Origin: an uncultured Bradyrhizobium sp.
GTDB lineage: Bacteria > Pseudomonadota > Alphaproteobacteria > Rhizobiales > Xanthobacteraceae
Assembly (NCBI RefSeq): GCF_947648125.1
Contig: NZ_CANSMR010000008.1
Span: 108,509-172,508 of the forward strand
Direction of reading: 5' to 3'
DNA: 64,000 bases
Shown here: positions 51,463-60,309 of the stretch, one piece after another
Position numbering within the stretch: the stretch's first letter is position 1
Layout of the letters: every line of letters begins with the position of its first letter
The notes under the pieces: model-generated
The model's database searches: none
The model's input: only the letters and a program-made list of their open reading frames with translations
Told to the model about the DNA's origin: nothing
Position numbers and translations under genes: made by a program

Positions 51463-51914
51463 AGCTTCCCCTTCCCTAGGTGCCGACTCAGCTTTGTGCT
51501 GATTTATTTCTTGTTTCCCGCGTCGACAGGACGTTTTTTCTAGTAAGTCGCTCAGGAAGGCAAGTGAACGTAAAGCAATTATGATGCGTGTGTGACGGTT
51601 CGGCTATTTGGGGTGCGACAAATTTGCCCATGCACGTAAGGGGCTTACGTCGAGCGTTGCTGGCGAGACACAGTGTGGCCGCATTCGCATTCCTGACTTT
51701 ATAAACTATTTTGTTTGGCGAACTCGCCCATGCATATTGAACCCGGCGGTAGGGGAATCTCGATCGTCCCGTTGCGGTGATCGTTCAAGTCCGTCGCACT
51801 CACAGATTGATCTGAGGGTGCGAGGTTTGGGGAAAACGGTCTTGGACAATGCGGGAGGATCACGGGGCGCTCGCGACCCGGACTCTACGCATATGAGCAA
51901 CTTGGAGGTTTAAT
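51463..51914. other. 452-bp control region between MarR and porin genes
   Basis: No gene visible. It includes AT-rich stretches (for example TTTATAAACTATTTTG near 51698) that could hold the promoter of the porin gene, and ends in GGAGG before the porin start. A long leader transcript is possible. A repeated GCCCATGCA occurs at 51627 and 51727, about 100 bp apart. Confidence 0.5.
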
Positions 51915-53450
51915 ATGAAATTGGCGAAGAGCCTTATTCTGGGCTCGGCCGCCGCGCTGGTCGCGGTCGGCGGGGCACAGGCGGCCGATCTTCCCGTTAA
52001 GGCCAAAGCGGTCGAATACGTGAAGGTTTGCTCGCTTTATGGTCCGGGCTTCTACTACATCCCCGGCACCGACACCTGCATCAAGCTGGGCGGCTACGTT
52101 CGTGCTGACGTCGTGGTGAACGGCAACAGCGTCTACGGCCCGAACACCAACGGTGCCAGCGGCGCCAACAACCGTTTCACCAACGGATACACTTGGCGTT
52201 CGCGTGAAGACTTCAACATCGATACGCGCACCGCGACCGAGTACGGCGTGGTCCGCACCTATTTCGATGCGGTGTTCACCTGGACCTCGGACACCTACAC
52301 CGGCCAGGGCAACGGCTCGAGCGTCTACTCGGCGATCGGTTCGTCTGCTGCGCCGAACAACGCTGGTTCGGGCAACGTCGCTGCCGGTGCGGTCGGCGTC
52401 TACTACGCCTTCATCCAGTTCGCTGGCTTCACCATGGGCAAGGCGGTCTCGCAGTTCGCCGCTCCCTGGAATGGTTATCCGGGCAACAACTACGACGCTC
52501 TCGTCGGTGGCGTGAGCACGACCAACGGCATCAACCAGTTCACCTACACCGCGCAGTTCGGCAACGGCGTGTCGCTGGCTCTGTCGGCGCAGGACCAGGT
52601 TGCCTACATGCAGGCTGGCGTGAACAACCTCGGCGTCGGCGGTGCTTACGGTTCGAGCGACTACGCCGGCACGATCGCGCCGGACTTCGTCGCCGCACTC
52701 AAGGTCGACCAGGCCTGGGGCATCTTCCAGGCGTCGATCGCCGCGCATGACAACCATGCTGCCTACTACGGTGGCACCGAGTTGACCGGTCATCCCGACG
52801 ACAAGTGGGGTTGGGCTGGTGCACTGGCCCTGTCGATCAAGAACATCCCGACCGGACCCGGCGACACCATCAACATCCAGGGCGTCTACACTGACGGTGC
52901 CACCCGTTACAACATCCAGGAACTGGCCAGCGGCCTCGGCTCGATCGCCATCTACGGCGGCTCGAACCTGCCCGGCGTCTATCAGAGCGTTGGCTTCGGC
53001 ACCGCGCCTGACACGGTGTTCGGCCCCGGCGGTCAGCAGCAGTCCATCAAGACCTGGGGCTTCCGTGGTGCGTACACCCATAACTGGGATCCCTACTGGA
53101 ACACCAGCTTGTACGGTGCTTATGCTGCGGTCATGTACAACGACACGGCCAAGTCGCTCATCTGCGGCGTTGGCGGCGTCGGTGGCACGTTCCGCACTGC
53201 CTTCGGTGGCGGCGCTGGCGTGACCAACTGCAACCCTGACTACAACATCGGTCAGATCGGCCTGATCACCCGTTGGACCCCGGTCAAGAACCTGACCTTC
53301 TCGGCAGACGTGACCTACGTCCATCTCGATCAGAAGTATGCCGGCACGATCACCACTTCGTCGGCTGGTATCGGCAAGCCGGTCGCGACCTACGAGCTGA
53401 AGGATCAGGACACTGTCCAGATGCTCTTCCGCGCTCAGCGCAACTGGTAA
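51915..53450 (+). CDS. Major outer-membrane porin (Porin_2 family)
   Basis: A 511-residue porin with a signal peptide (LAKSLILGSAAALVAVGGAQ to AADLPVKAK). The family start AADLPVKAKAVEYVKVCSLY, GPGFYYIPGTDTCIKLGGYV is diagnostic of the Porin_2/Omp2 group, including the two conserved cysteines. Short Gly/aromatic strands make a trimeric barrel with loops rich in Asn/Gly. The strong ribosome site (GGAGG) and the softer codon choice (many GCT/GGT) fit high expression. A terminator follows the stop by 30 bp. Bradyrhizobium carries several paralogues. Confidence 0.94.
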   Translation: MKLAKSLILGSAAALVAVGGAQAADLPVKAKAVEYVKVCSLYGPGFYYIPGTDTCIKLGGYVRADVVVNGNSVYGPNTNGASGANNRFTNGYTWRSREDFNIDTRTATEYGVVRTYFDAVFTWTSDTYTGQGNGSSVYSAIGSSAAPNNAGSGNVAAGAVGVYYAFIQFAGFTMGKAVSQFAAPWNGYPGNNYDALVGGVSTTNGINQFTYTAQFGNGVSLALSAQDQVAYMQAGVNNLGVGGAYGSSDYAGTIAPDFVAALKVDQAWGIFQASIAAHDNHAAYYGGTELTGHPDDKWGWAGALALSIKNIPTGPGDTINIQGVYTDGATRYNIQELASGLGSIAIYGGSNLPGVYQSVGFGTAPDTVFGPGGQQQSIKTWGFRGAYTHNWDPYWNTSLYGAYAAVMYNDTAKSLICGVGGVGGTFRTAFGGGAGVTNCNPDYNIGQIGLITRWTPVKNLTFSADVTYVHLDQKYAGTITTSSAGIGKPVATYELKDQDTVQMLFRAQRNW

Positions 53451-53480
53451 TACCGGTTAATCTGATCACGATCTGACAGA

Positions 53481-53510
53481 ACCCCGGCAGGCAACTGCCG
53501 GGGTTTTTTC
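53481..53510 (+). terminator. Rho-independent terminator of the porin gene
   Basis: CCCCGGCAG and CTGCCGGGG form the stem (loop GCAA), followed by TTTTTT. Confidence 0.93.
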
Positions 53511-53604
53511 TTCGACTGGAATAGGTAGCGGAAGATTGGCTGCGTCATTTCGGTCCAGGCGAACAACGAAGACGTGCCATGCGATTCATTCGCGGCAAAT
53601 TTAT

Positions 53605-53632
53605 TTACTTACCTGATCTACTAAACTATATA
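53605..53632 (+). promoter_or_regulatory. Candidate promoter of the small RNA
   Basis: TTACTT (53605-53610) and TATATA (53627-53632) are separated by 16 bp, a fair sigma-70-like promoter in an AT-rich patch between two terminators. It has no gene behind it except the hairpin unit ending at 53716. Confidence 0.5.
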
Positions 53633-53637
53633 CGTGG

Positions 53638-53716
53638 TGGCCAACACATTGAATGATGGCTCTTAGCTCATGCTAAGCCTCCCAAACCTCCGGCAATGCC
53701 CTGCCGGAGGTTTTTG
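53638..53716 (+). ncRNA. Candidate small RNA with its own terminator
   Basis: Downstream of a promoter-like pair lies a hairpin (GGCTCTTAGC, TCAT, GCTAAGCC at 53658-53679) and then a strong intrinsic terminator: ACCTCCGGCA (53686-53695) pairs with TGCCGGAGGT (53702-53711), followed by TTTT. The porin terminator is already 175 bp upstream, so this second terminator belongs to something else. No open frame of useful size is present. A transcript of about 75 nt is predicted; the start near 53638-53640 is inferred. Confidence 0.55.
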
Positions 53717-53858
53717 ATTCAAGGCGCAGGCTGCCTCCGACGATCGTGACGCGCGCGGCCATCGCAAACAGCTGCTCGCAGGCAGGGCCGACACCGTCTC
53801 GCCGATTCGACGTCGTCAAGATTTGACGGAATCGATCCGCAGTGCATTCTCGTCATTC

Positions 53859-54071
53859 ATGGGACGCTTCAAGAACAGCCGCCTGGCTCGGATGAGCAGC
53901 GGCCAATACTGCTTGATCCGGGATCTCGGGCTGGTGAAGGGCGGCAAGGGATTGCGGCACCATGAGGTGGTCATCGACTTCTCGTGGCGCGGCCTGCTCA
54001 AGCTTGTCTTGAGCGTTGCCACCGGCGTTCTGCGGCGGCGCGCGCCGGTGCGGATCGAGACGGCCGAATAG
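53859..54071 (+). CDS. Hypothetical small basic protein
   Basis: A 70-residue product from ATG 53859 (82 from TTG 53823): MGRFKNSRLARMSSGQYCLI, then RDLGLVKGGKGLRHHEVVID and a hydrophobic segment (WRGLLKLVLSVATGVLRRR). No good ribosome site. Reasonable codon bias suggests a real gene, but the family is unknown and it may be spurious. Confidence 0.38.
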   Translation: MGRFKNSRLARMSSGQYCLIRDLGLVKGGKGLRHHEVVIDFSWRGLLKLVLSVATGVLRRRAPVRIETAE

Positions 54072-54215
54072 CGCGGAGCGGTCCCGCGCTCCGACTTGGC
54101 GTTCACGGGGGCGCGGACGAGCGTTCGAGATCGAGCGACATCATCTCGGCATGTGAGAGCGCGCATGCGATGACGATGTGTTGTGCCGCGCCGCTTCTGC
54201 GCTTGTCTGATCTGA

Positions 54216-54344
54216 TCAGCGTGAGCTGTCGGCACAGGCGCCGTCGCGCGGCTTCGGCGGTGTGACCTCGGCGGCAGCGGAAATGCCGGCCGCGATCGCC
54301 ATCAGCGTCGTTGCGACCAATCTGTTCAGGATCTGCACGATCAT
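54216..54344 (-). CDS. Possible 42-residue exported peptide
   Basis: The peptide MIVQILNRLVATTLMAIAAG, ISAAAEVTPPKPRDGACADS, SR has a clear signal-peptide look (hydrophobic core, then AAAEV) and a short polar mature part with one Cys. GGAG lies 4 bp before ATG 54344. It is too short for usual gene callers. Its neighbours give no clue. Real but low-confidence until expression is shown. Confidence 0.42.
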   Translation of the reverse strand: MIVQILNRLVATTLMAIAAGISAAAEVTPPKPRDGACADSSR

Positions 54345-54577
54345 CGTCTCCGCTTGTCGATATCGGATTGTTCGCTGCGCGGAATGATTTCGTTACAGCG
54401 CCGGCAGCCTCGATCTACCGCTGGCGGCACACTTGCGCGTGAGGGGTGAGCGTCGTTGCTGCGCGACAATTCGGTGATGTAGAGTGCCGCAGCCAAGCGG
54501 CCGGGATTGCGATCCGCGCTCCAGCCGAAACCAAGAACAAGCAGGGCAAGAAGAATCAAGGAAGGAACGGATCTCAC

Positions 54578-55540
54578 ATGAAGGACTTTGCCGGAAAGAT
54601 TGCCGTCATCACCGGTGGCGGCACGGGCATGGGGCGCGAACTGGCGCGGCAGCTTGTTGTTGAAGGATGCAATGTCGCGATGTGCGACGTCTCGATGGAA
54701 GCGATGGCCGAGACCAAACGGCTGTGCGAGGTCGAGAAGCTGCCGCAGGGCCTGCGCATCACCACCCATGTCGCCGACGTCTCGATCGAGGATCACTACA
54801 AGCGTTTTCGCGATGAGCTGATCGAGCAGCAGGCGACCGACAAGATCCATTTGCTGTTCAACAACGCCGGCATCGGCGGTGGCGGCAGCCTGTTCACCAA
54901 CACGCGCGAGCAGCGGGAGCGCACCTTCAATATCTGCTGGGGTGGCGTCTATCTCGGCGTCCGCACCTTCCTGCCGCTGCTGGTGAAGGCCGACGAGGCG
55001 CACATCGTCAACACCTCGAGCGTCAACGGCTTCTGGGCCTCGGTCGGCATGGGCGTATCGCACACCGCCTACAGCGCGGCGAAGTTCGCGGTGAAGGGAT
55101 TCACGGAGGCGATGATCAACGATCTCCGGCTCAACGCGCCGCATGTCAAATGCTCGGTCGTGATGCCCGGCCACATCGGCACCTCGATCGTATCGAACTC
55201 GCGCAAGGTGCAGAACGGCGCCGACCAGCTCAATCCCGACGAGCTCAGGCAGGCCCGCCAGCGTCTGCAAGGGCAGGGCATCGACGTCGCCAAGATGTCG
55301 GATGCCGACATTCAGCAGCTCGCGCTCGACCGTGCCCGCATCTTCCATGACGAGGCACCGACCACGGCGGCTGCCGCAGCCAGGATCATCCTCGACGGCG
55401 TGAAAGCCGATCGCTGGCGCATCCTGGTCGGCGACGACGCGCATCTGCTCGACGAGCGCGTGCGCAAGACCCCGGAGCAGGCCTACACGCCGGAGTTCTA
55501 CCAAGGCATCGTGGCGGCGACCGGCTGGAAGGTCGGGTGA
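54578..55540 (+). CDS. Short-chain dehydrogenase/reductase
   Basis: A 320-residue SDR oxidoreductase. The cofactor-binding start is AVITGGGTGMGRELARQLVV, with NNAGIGGGG at about residue 95. The catalytic serine lies in VNTSSVNGFWAS and the Tyr/Lys in YSAAKFAVKGFTEA. The length exceeds the classic 250 residues because of an extended C-terminal part (KADRWRILVGDDAHLLDERV). AGGAAGGA precedes ATG 54578. Substrate unknown; similar proteins act on hydroxy-lipids or steroids. Confidence 0.9.
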   Translation: MKDFAGKIAVITGGGTGMGRELARQLVVEGCNVAMCDVSMEAMAETKRLCEVEKLPQGLRITTHVADVSIEDHYKRFRDELIEQQATDKIHLLFNNAGIGGGGSLFTNTREQRERTFNICWGGVYLGVRTFLPLLVKADEAHIVNTSSVNGFWASVGMGVSHTAYSAAKFAVKGFTEAMINDLRLNAPHVKCSVVMPGHIGTSIVSNSRKVQNGADQLNPDELRQARQRLQGQGIDVAKMSDADIQQLALDRARIFHDEAPTTAAAAARIILDGVKADRWRILVGDDAHLLDERVRKTPEQAYTPEFYQGIVAATGWKVG

Positions 55541-55613
55541 TCAGTGCGCCGGTTCTGATGGATCAGAACCGGACCTGCTTCTCGTTTTGACGCGGCGCGC
55601 GTCGCGCGAAACG

Positions 55614-56081
55614 CTACCCGCGCATCGCGCGCTGGCGTGATCCCGCCTGATAGGCGAGGCGGTAATGCCCTGAGCAATAGGGCATGCCGCCGAGCGGTGT
55701 GTTGCCACAAAAGCAGAAATCATCGGCGCCCGGCGTGCTGATCGGCCAGCGGCAACGTTGCTCGCTCAGCTCGAACAGCGAGCAGTTGTTGGTGCTGACG
55801 ATCGGCGCATCGTCGGGCTCTTGTTCGTAGACTTCCTGAAGCAACCGGAGCTGCTGCTTCGCGGTCGCCCGTTGCGCGGTGTGCGCGGTGGATTTCTTCC
55901 GCCGAGCCCGGCGTTCGTCCGGCGTCGTGCGCGTGAGGTTCAGCCGCGACAGCTTGCCGATCACCGCATTGCGGCTGACGCCGATATTGACGGCGATGTC
56001 GCGGCAGGAGAGGCCGGCTTCAAAGTAGATCTTGAGTTGGTCGACGCGCTCCGGCGTCCAGGTCGGCTCGATGGTAATCAT
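55614..56081 (-). CDS. GcrA-family cell-cycle-type regulator (paralogue)
   Basis: A 155-residue protein. The N-terminal helix-turn-helix reads WTPERVDQLKIYFEAGLSCR, DIAVNIGVSRNAVIGKLSRL, the GcrA signature. The C-terminal part has CRWPISTPGADDFCFCGNTP and PYCSGHYRLAYQA, the conserved Cys/His cluster for the sigma-70 interaction domain. GcrA stimulates transcription at methylated GANTC promoters in Caulobacter. Here the start is ATG 56081, with a weak ribosome site. Many Rhizobiales have more than one copy; this one lies next to a small ribbon-helix-helix-like gene and may be a paralogue. Confidence 0.85.
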   Translation of the reverse strand: MITIEPTWTPERVDQLKIYFEAGLSCRDIAVNIGVSRNAVIGKLSRLNLTRTTPDERRARRKKSTAHTAQRATAKQQLRLLQEVYEQEPDDAPIVSTNNCSLFELSEQRCRWPISTPGADDFCFCGNTPLGGMPYCSGHYRLAYQAGSRQRAMRG

Positions 56082-56129
56082 TTTGACGGTTCCACGTTCT
56101 GTTGAACCGCCGCGCCGACGCACACGCCG

Positions 56130-56330
56130 TCAAGGCGTGCGTCCGTTGTCGCGGATTGCAAGCAACCCGTCCTTGATGGCGAGCCGAATGCCTTCCTCGA
56201 TCAATGTCCGTGCGACGCCCGGGACGCTCGTGCCGTGGGTGCCCTGTCTCACCAGCTTCTCGAGGTAACCAATGGTCGAGAGCGCCAGCGTGACCGGGAC
56301 GCGGTCGGTTTCGGCCTTTTCTGTAGCCAT
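56130..56330 (-). CDS. Small ribbon-helix-helix-like protein
   Basis: A 66-residue protein: VPVTLALSTIGYLEKLVRQG, THGTSVPGVARTLIEEGIRL, AIKDGLLAI. The short beta strand followed by two helices looks like a ribbon-helix-helix (CopG/Arc) DNA-binding fold. No toxin gene adjoins it, so an antitoxin role is not supported. It lies 48 bp upstream of the GcrA-type gene on the same strand and may be co-transcribed. Confidence 0.6.
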   Translation of the reverse strand: MATEKAETDRVPVTLALSTIGYLEKLVRQGTHGTSVPGVARTLIEEGIRLAIKDGLLAIRDNGRTP

Positions 56331-56503
56331 GAGAAAACGCTTAACCCTGAACGCTTGTACTGAAAAGTATCTATTTAGAGTCTATTTAGGAGTATGGCAG
56401 TCCGTCAAGCCATGAGCTGCGAAACTGGACGAGCACGTTCGCGCGCGCCGGAAGCTGGTTCCGACGCGGCGCTGCGGTCAAATTAGCTAGACGAATGAGG
56501 ATG

Positions 56504-58327
56504 TTAGGATCGCAACTCGACCTTGACCGGGAACTTCTTGAGAAGCCGCTCAGCCGTTTCGGCTTTGTCCGCAGGCGCGCTCACACTCAGGTACAGCCCG
56601 CGGGATGGGTCGGTGATGGCCTCGACACTGACGCCGGACAGGCCTTCCCGCGCCAGCAGCTCGCGCGCGGCCTCGCCGGCGGCGATCTCGCGCAGCTTCG
56701 GCTTGAAGATCTTGCCGACCGGCGTGACCGGCATCTCCGGAATCACTGACACCACGCGCGGCCGCGCCGGCGGCTCCAGGATGTTGTCCTGCACGAAGGC
56801 GGCGAGCGCGTTCGGATCGATATGGGCGCCGGGCTGCGCCGAGACGAACAGCATCGGCACTTCACCAGCATAGCTGTCGGGACGCCCGACGGCCGCGGCC
56901 AGCGCCACGCCCGGAAACCCTAGTGCGGCATCCTCGATCGCGCGCGGGTCGATGTTGTGGCCGCCGCGGATGATGACGTCCTTGGCACGGCCCAGGATGT
57001 AGACGAAGCCGTCGGCGTCGATCCGGCAGATGTCACCGGTGCGCAGCCAGCCGTCGCGGAACGCCTCCTCTGTCTGCTTCTTGTCGACGTAACCGGCGAA
57101 CACCTGCGGACCCCTGGTCAGGAGCTCGCCGACCGGCGAGGGCCACGGCCCGGTGTGCAGCTTGCCGCCGTCAAGGATCGCGAGCTCGACCAGCGGATTG
57201 CGGGTGCCGACGCTCTCGGCGCGCGGCTTCACGCCGTGCACGTCGTGTGTGATGGCGCCGGCGAGCTCGGTCATGCCGTAGAGCTGCTGGATGCAGGCGC
57301 CGCCCCAGGTCGCAAGATAACGCCGTTCGATCTCCGGCGGGCAGATCGAGGCGCCGGTGGCGGTGACGCGCAGGGTCGAGATGTCGCTATCCGCGACCGG
57401 GATGTCGGCCAGCGCTCCGAGCGTGGTCGGCACGTTGCCGGAGATATTGACGCGGTATTTCTCGACGATCTTCCAGAAATGCGTGATCAGCGACGGATCG
57501 CGGGCACCGGCCGGGCCGGGGATGAAGATGGTCGTGCCGGCGGAAAGGCAATTGGCCGTCGTGCAGAACAGGCCTCCGACATGGAACAGCGGCATCGTGA
57601 TCATCGCGCGCTCGCCGCGATGGAAGTCGAGCGCCATGCGCGAGGACACGGTGGAGGCGACCATCGCGCGGTTGGTGAGCCGCGCTACCTTGGGATGACC
57701 TGTGGTGCCGCCGGTCGGCAGCATCACCGCGACCCGGTCGGCCTCGCTCATGTCCTTCGACTTGCCGTAGTCGTCGCGCCACGCAGGATCGGGCCGCAGC
57801 AGCTCGCCGTCGAACGCAATGCTGCCGTCGAGCGGCACGATCACGATGCGCCGGAGCGACGGCACCTCGCGCTGCAAGCCTTCGACCCGCTCATAGAGGC
57901 CGCCCGGCATGCCCGGCGGCGGCGCCAGCAACAGTTTTGCCTTGATGGCGTTGAGCTGCGCGACAATCGCTTCGCGCGTGAACAGCAAATTGAGCGGCTC
58001 GGCGACACCGCAGGCAGCTGCGCCGAAGATCGCGACCACGGTCGCCGGGCACGCCGGCACCAGGACGGCGACCGCGTCGTCCTTGCCGATGCCCTGGCCG
58101 CGGAAATAGTTCTCGGCCGCCTTGATGCAGCCCATCAGATGATCGTTCGAGATCACGACCGGATTGGGATCGAGCGGCGAACGCAGGTAGATCGCGGCTT
58201 CGGCGTCGGGCGCGCCCTGCGGGCCGCGGGCAATGAGATCGAGGATGCGCGGGCAGGCGGCGAGCGTCTCCTGCATCTCCTCGTCGCGCACAGCCTCGTC
58301 GGCCGGCGAAAGCCTGTCCTTCAGCAT
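56504..58327 (-). CDS. AMP-forming acyl-CoA synthetase
   Basis: A 607-residue ANL-superfamily ligase that activates a carboxylic acid to acyl-CoA through an acyl-AMP. Motifs are VMLPTGGTTGHPKVARLTNR (phosphate loop), LYGMTELAG, DGWLRTGDICRIDADGFVYI and the C-terminal lysine in TPVGKIFKPKLREIA. A C-terminal extension of about 60 residues (VEAITDPSRGLYLSVSAPAD) is unusual. ATG 58327 is used; the frame extends upstream without support. It is followed on the same strand by no gene; the amidase gene lies upstream. Substrate unknown. Confidence 0.92.
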   Translation of the reverse strand: MLKDRLSPADEAVRDEEMQETLAACPRILDLIARGPQGAPDAEAAIYLRSPLDPNPVVISNDHLMGCIKAAENYFRGQGIGKDDAVAVLVPACPATVVAIFGAAACGVAEPLNLLFTREAIVAQLNAIKAKLLLAPPPGMPGGLYERVEGLQREVPSLRRIVIVPLDGSIAFDGELLRPDPAWRDDYGKSKDMSEADRVAVMLPTGGTTGHPKVARLTNRAMVASTVSSRMALDFHRGERAMITMPLFHVGGLFCTTANCLSAGTTIFIPGPAGARDPSLITHFWKIVEKYRVNISGNVPTTLGALADIPVADSDISTLRVTATGASICPPEIERRYLATWGGACIQQLYGMTELAGAITHDVHGVKPRAESVGTRNPLVELAILDGGKLHTGPWPSPVGELLTRGPQVFAGYVDKKQTEEAFRDGWLRTGDICRIDADGFVYILGRAKDVIIRGGHNIDPRAIEDAALGFPGVALAAAVGRPDSYAGEVPMLFVSAQPGAHIDPNALAAFVQDNILEPPARPRVVSVIPEMPVTPVGKIFKPKLREIAAGEAARELLAREGLSGVSVEAITDPSRGLYLSVSAPADKAETAERLLKKFPVKVELRS

Positions 58328-58414
58328 ATCCGTCCCCGTCCATTTTTGTTCGTTGGGACAGGGATTGTATCGAGCCGCACTTGCGGAACACAAGTGCGGC
58401 TTATCGACCGGCCG

Positions 58415-59356
58415 TCAGCCGTGAACCACCGATTTGGCGATCATGCAGTGAATGCCCTTGGAGCCGTTGACGGTCTGCGTCACGCGCAGGTCGGCGGCCA
58501 GGCTGCACAGCGTATAGGCGTCCTCGCGCGACAGATTGCGCTTCTCGCCGAGCAGCACGATCATGTCGCGCAGTGCCCGCACCACGCACTGGTCGAGATC
58601 GGGATCCATCGCCATGGTCATGTAATGGTCAGCGGTTTCGGCGCGCGGATAGGCGAGCTTGAGGTCCTTGCGCAGGGTCAGGCGGAAGCGGCCGGTGAGC
58701 GCGGTCTCGATCGCGGTGACGCAGACCTCGCCGTCGCCCTGCACGCCATGGCCGTCGCCGCACGAGAACAGCGCCCCCGGCACGAACACCGGCAGATAAA
58801 GCTTGGCGCCGGCGCCGAGCTCCTTGTTGTCGAGATTGCCGCCCATCGCGCGCGGGATCAGCGAGGAGATGCGGCCCCAGGCCGGCGGCGGCGACACGCC
58901 CATCACGCCGAAGAACGGCTTCAGCGGCAGGTCGAGCCCCCAAGGCATGCGGCCGACCATGCGCGCGCGATCGAGCGGGATGTTGAGGATGCGGGTCTCG
59001 TGGAAATCGTCGGGCAGGGTGCCGGACAGCGGCTTGATCAGATTGTAACCCCAGTCCTGCCGGAGCTGGACGTCGAGAATATCGACCTCGAGCACATCGC
59101 CGGGCTCGGCACCGCTGACGGCGATCGGGCCGGTCAGGATGTGCCCGGGCACCATCCGCTCGCACTTCGCATGAATGTCGTCGAGCTCCGGAGGCACGAC
59201 AAACTTGCCGCGGTCGGGCACCACATCGGGGCCGCCGCTGACGGTCTCGATCGTCACCTCGTCGCCGCTCGCGACGGTCAGGACCGGTTTCAGCTTTGCT
59301 TCGAAGAAGCCCCAATGGCAGGTTTCGGGACTGGACTTCAGATGATGATGGGTCAT
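58415..59356 (-). CDS. Acetamidase/formamidase family protein
   Basis: A 313-residue enzyme of the FmdA_AmdA family, which hydrolyses formamide or short amides to acid and ammonia. Signatures are VSGAEPGDVLEVDILDVQLR, PFFGVMGVSPPPAWGRISSL and FSCGDGHGVQGDGEVCVTAI, the last containing the active-site region. It lies 87 bp upstream of the acyl-CoA synthetase gene on the same strand, so they may form an operon that turns amides to CoA thioesters; that link is inference. It is divergent from ydcF. Confidence 0.9.
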   Translation of the reverse strand: MTHHHLKSSPETCHWGFFEAKLKPVLTVASGDEVTIETVSGGPDVVPDRGKFVVPPELDDIHAKCERMVPGHILTGPIAVSGAEPGDVLEVDILDVQLRQDWGYNLIKPLSGTLPDDFHETRILNIPLDRARMVGRMPWGLDLPLKPFFGVMGVSPPPAWGRISSLIPRAMGGNLDNKELGAGAKLYLPVFVPGALFSCGDGHGVQGDGEVCVTAIETALTGRFRLTLRKDLKLAYPRAETADHYMTMAMDPDLDQCVVRALRDMIVLLGEKRNLSREDAYTLCSLAADLRVTQTVNGSKGIHCMIAKSVVHG

Positions 59357-59422
59357 GTGACTTCTTTTTATTGCATTCCCGGCAGCATATGACGCTGTAG
59401 CAGAACTTCGCAGAGGCTTCCC

Positions 59423-60217
59423 TTGTTTTTTGTGCTCTCCAAGACGCTCGGCATCATGCTGCTGCCGATCAATTTCCTGATCGGTATCGGCGTGATCGGC
59501 GCCGTTCTGCTGCTGACGCGGTTTGCCCGGCTCGGCCGCAGGTTGATGATTGGCTCGCTGCTGCTGCTCGCGATCTGCGGCTTCTCGCCGCTCGGCAATG
59601 TCCTGATCTCCACCCTGGAGCAGCGCTTTCCACCATGGGACGCTTCGCGCGGCGCGCCCGACGGCATCATCGTGCTCGGCGGCTCGATCGATGCCGATCT
59701 GTCAGTTGCGCATGGCACCCCGGTGGTGCGCACTGCGGCGGATCGCGTGATCGCGGCGGCGGCGCTTGCGCGCAGATATCCGAACGCGCGCCTCGTGTTC
59801 ACCGGCGGCAGCGCGAACCTGATCTCGAACGACGCGCGCGAAGCCGACTACGCCGCCGAGGTGTTCGAGAGCCTCGGCATTGCCAAATCGCGATTGATCA
59901 TCGAGCGCCGCTCGCGCAACACAGTGGAGAATGCCGAATTCTCCAAGGCGCTGGTCGATCCCAAGCCGGGTGAGCGCTGGTTGCTTGTGACGTCGGCCTA
60001 TCATATGCCGAGGTCGGTCGGGCTGTTCCGCAAGGCGGGATTTAACGTCGAGGCTTATCCGGTCGACTGGCGCGTCGGCAATGTCATGGGTTTCGCGACG
60101 CTGGCGGTCGAGGGCCTGTCGCGCACCGATCTCGGCACGCGGGAGTGGATCGGGCTCATGGCCTATCATCTGGCGGGCAAGACCGACGATTTGCTGCCGG
60201 GACCGGCTGCACGTTGA
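59423..60217 (+). CDS. YdcF/DUF218-family membrane protein
   Basis: A 264-residue protein with two N-terminal membrane helices (about residues 5-30 and 38-58) and a DUF218 domain from about residue 80: PDGIIVLGGSIDADL, YPNARLVFTGGSANL, ERRSRNTVENAEFSKALVD and LLVTSAYHMPRSVGLFRKAG. This family includes ElyC/SanA, linked to envelope integrity and lipid-carrier use. The start is TTG 59423 with AGAGG 6 bp upstream; GTG 59432 is an alternative. It is divergent from the amidase gene. Confidence 0.87.
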   Translation: MFFVLSKTLGIMLLPINFLIGIGVIGAVLLLTRFARLGRRLMIGSLLLLAICGFSPLGNVLISTLEQRFPPWDASRGAPDGIIVLGGSIDADLSVAHGTPVVRTAADRVIAAAALARRYPNARLVFTGGSANLISNDAREADYAAEVFESLGIAKSRLIIERRSRNTVENAEFSKALVDPKPGERWLLVTSAYHMPRSVGLFRKAGFNVEAYPVDWRVGNVMGFATLAVEGLSRTDLGTREWIGLMAYHLAGKTDDLLPGPAAR

Positions 60218-60309
60218 GGTCAGCCACGACCTTGTCGCTTCCCTCCGCCAATCCGGCTAACATCAAATCAACAGGCGGCGCCAAGCCGCCGATCACGGGA
60301 GTTTTCGCC

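Noticed and set aside
55055-55311. Minus-strand small frames inside the SDR gene
   Set aside because: Shadows of the SDR coding sequence without start signals.
56957-59392. 811-codon plus-strand frame across the acyl-CoA synthetase and amidase genes
   Set aside because: It spans two real minus-strand genes and their gap, and has antisense composition.
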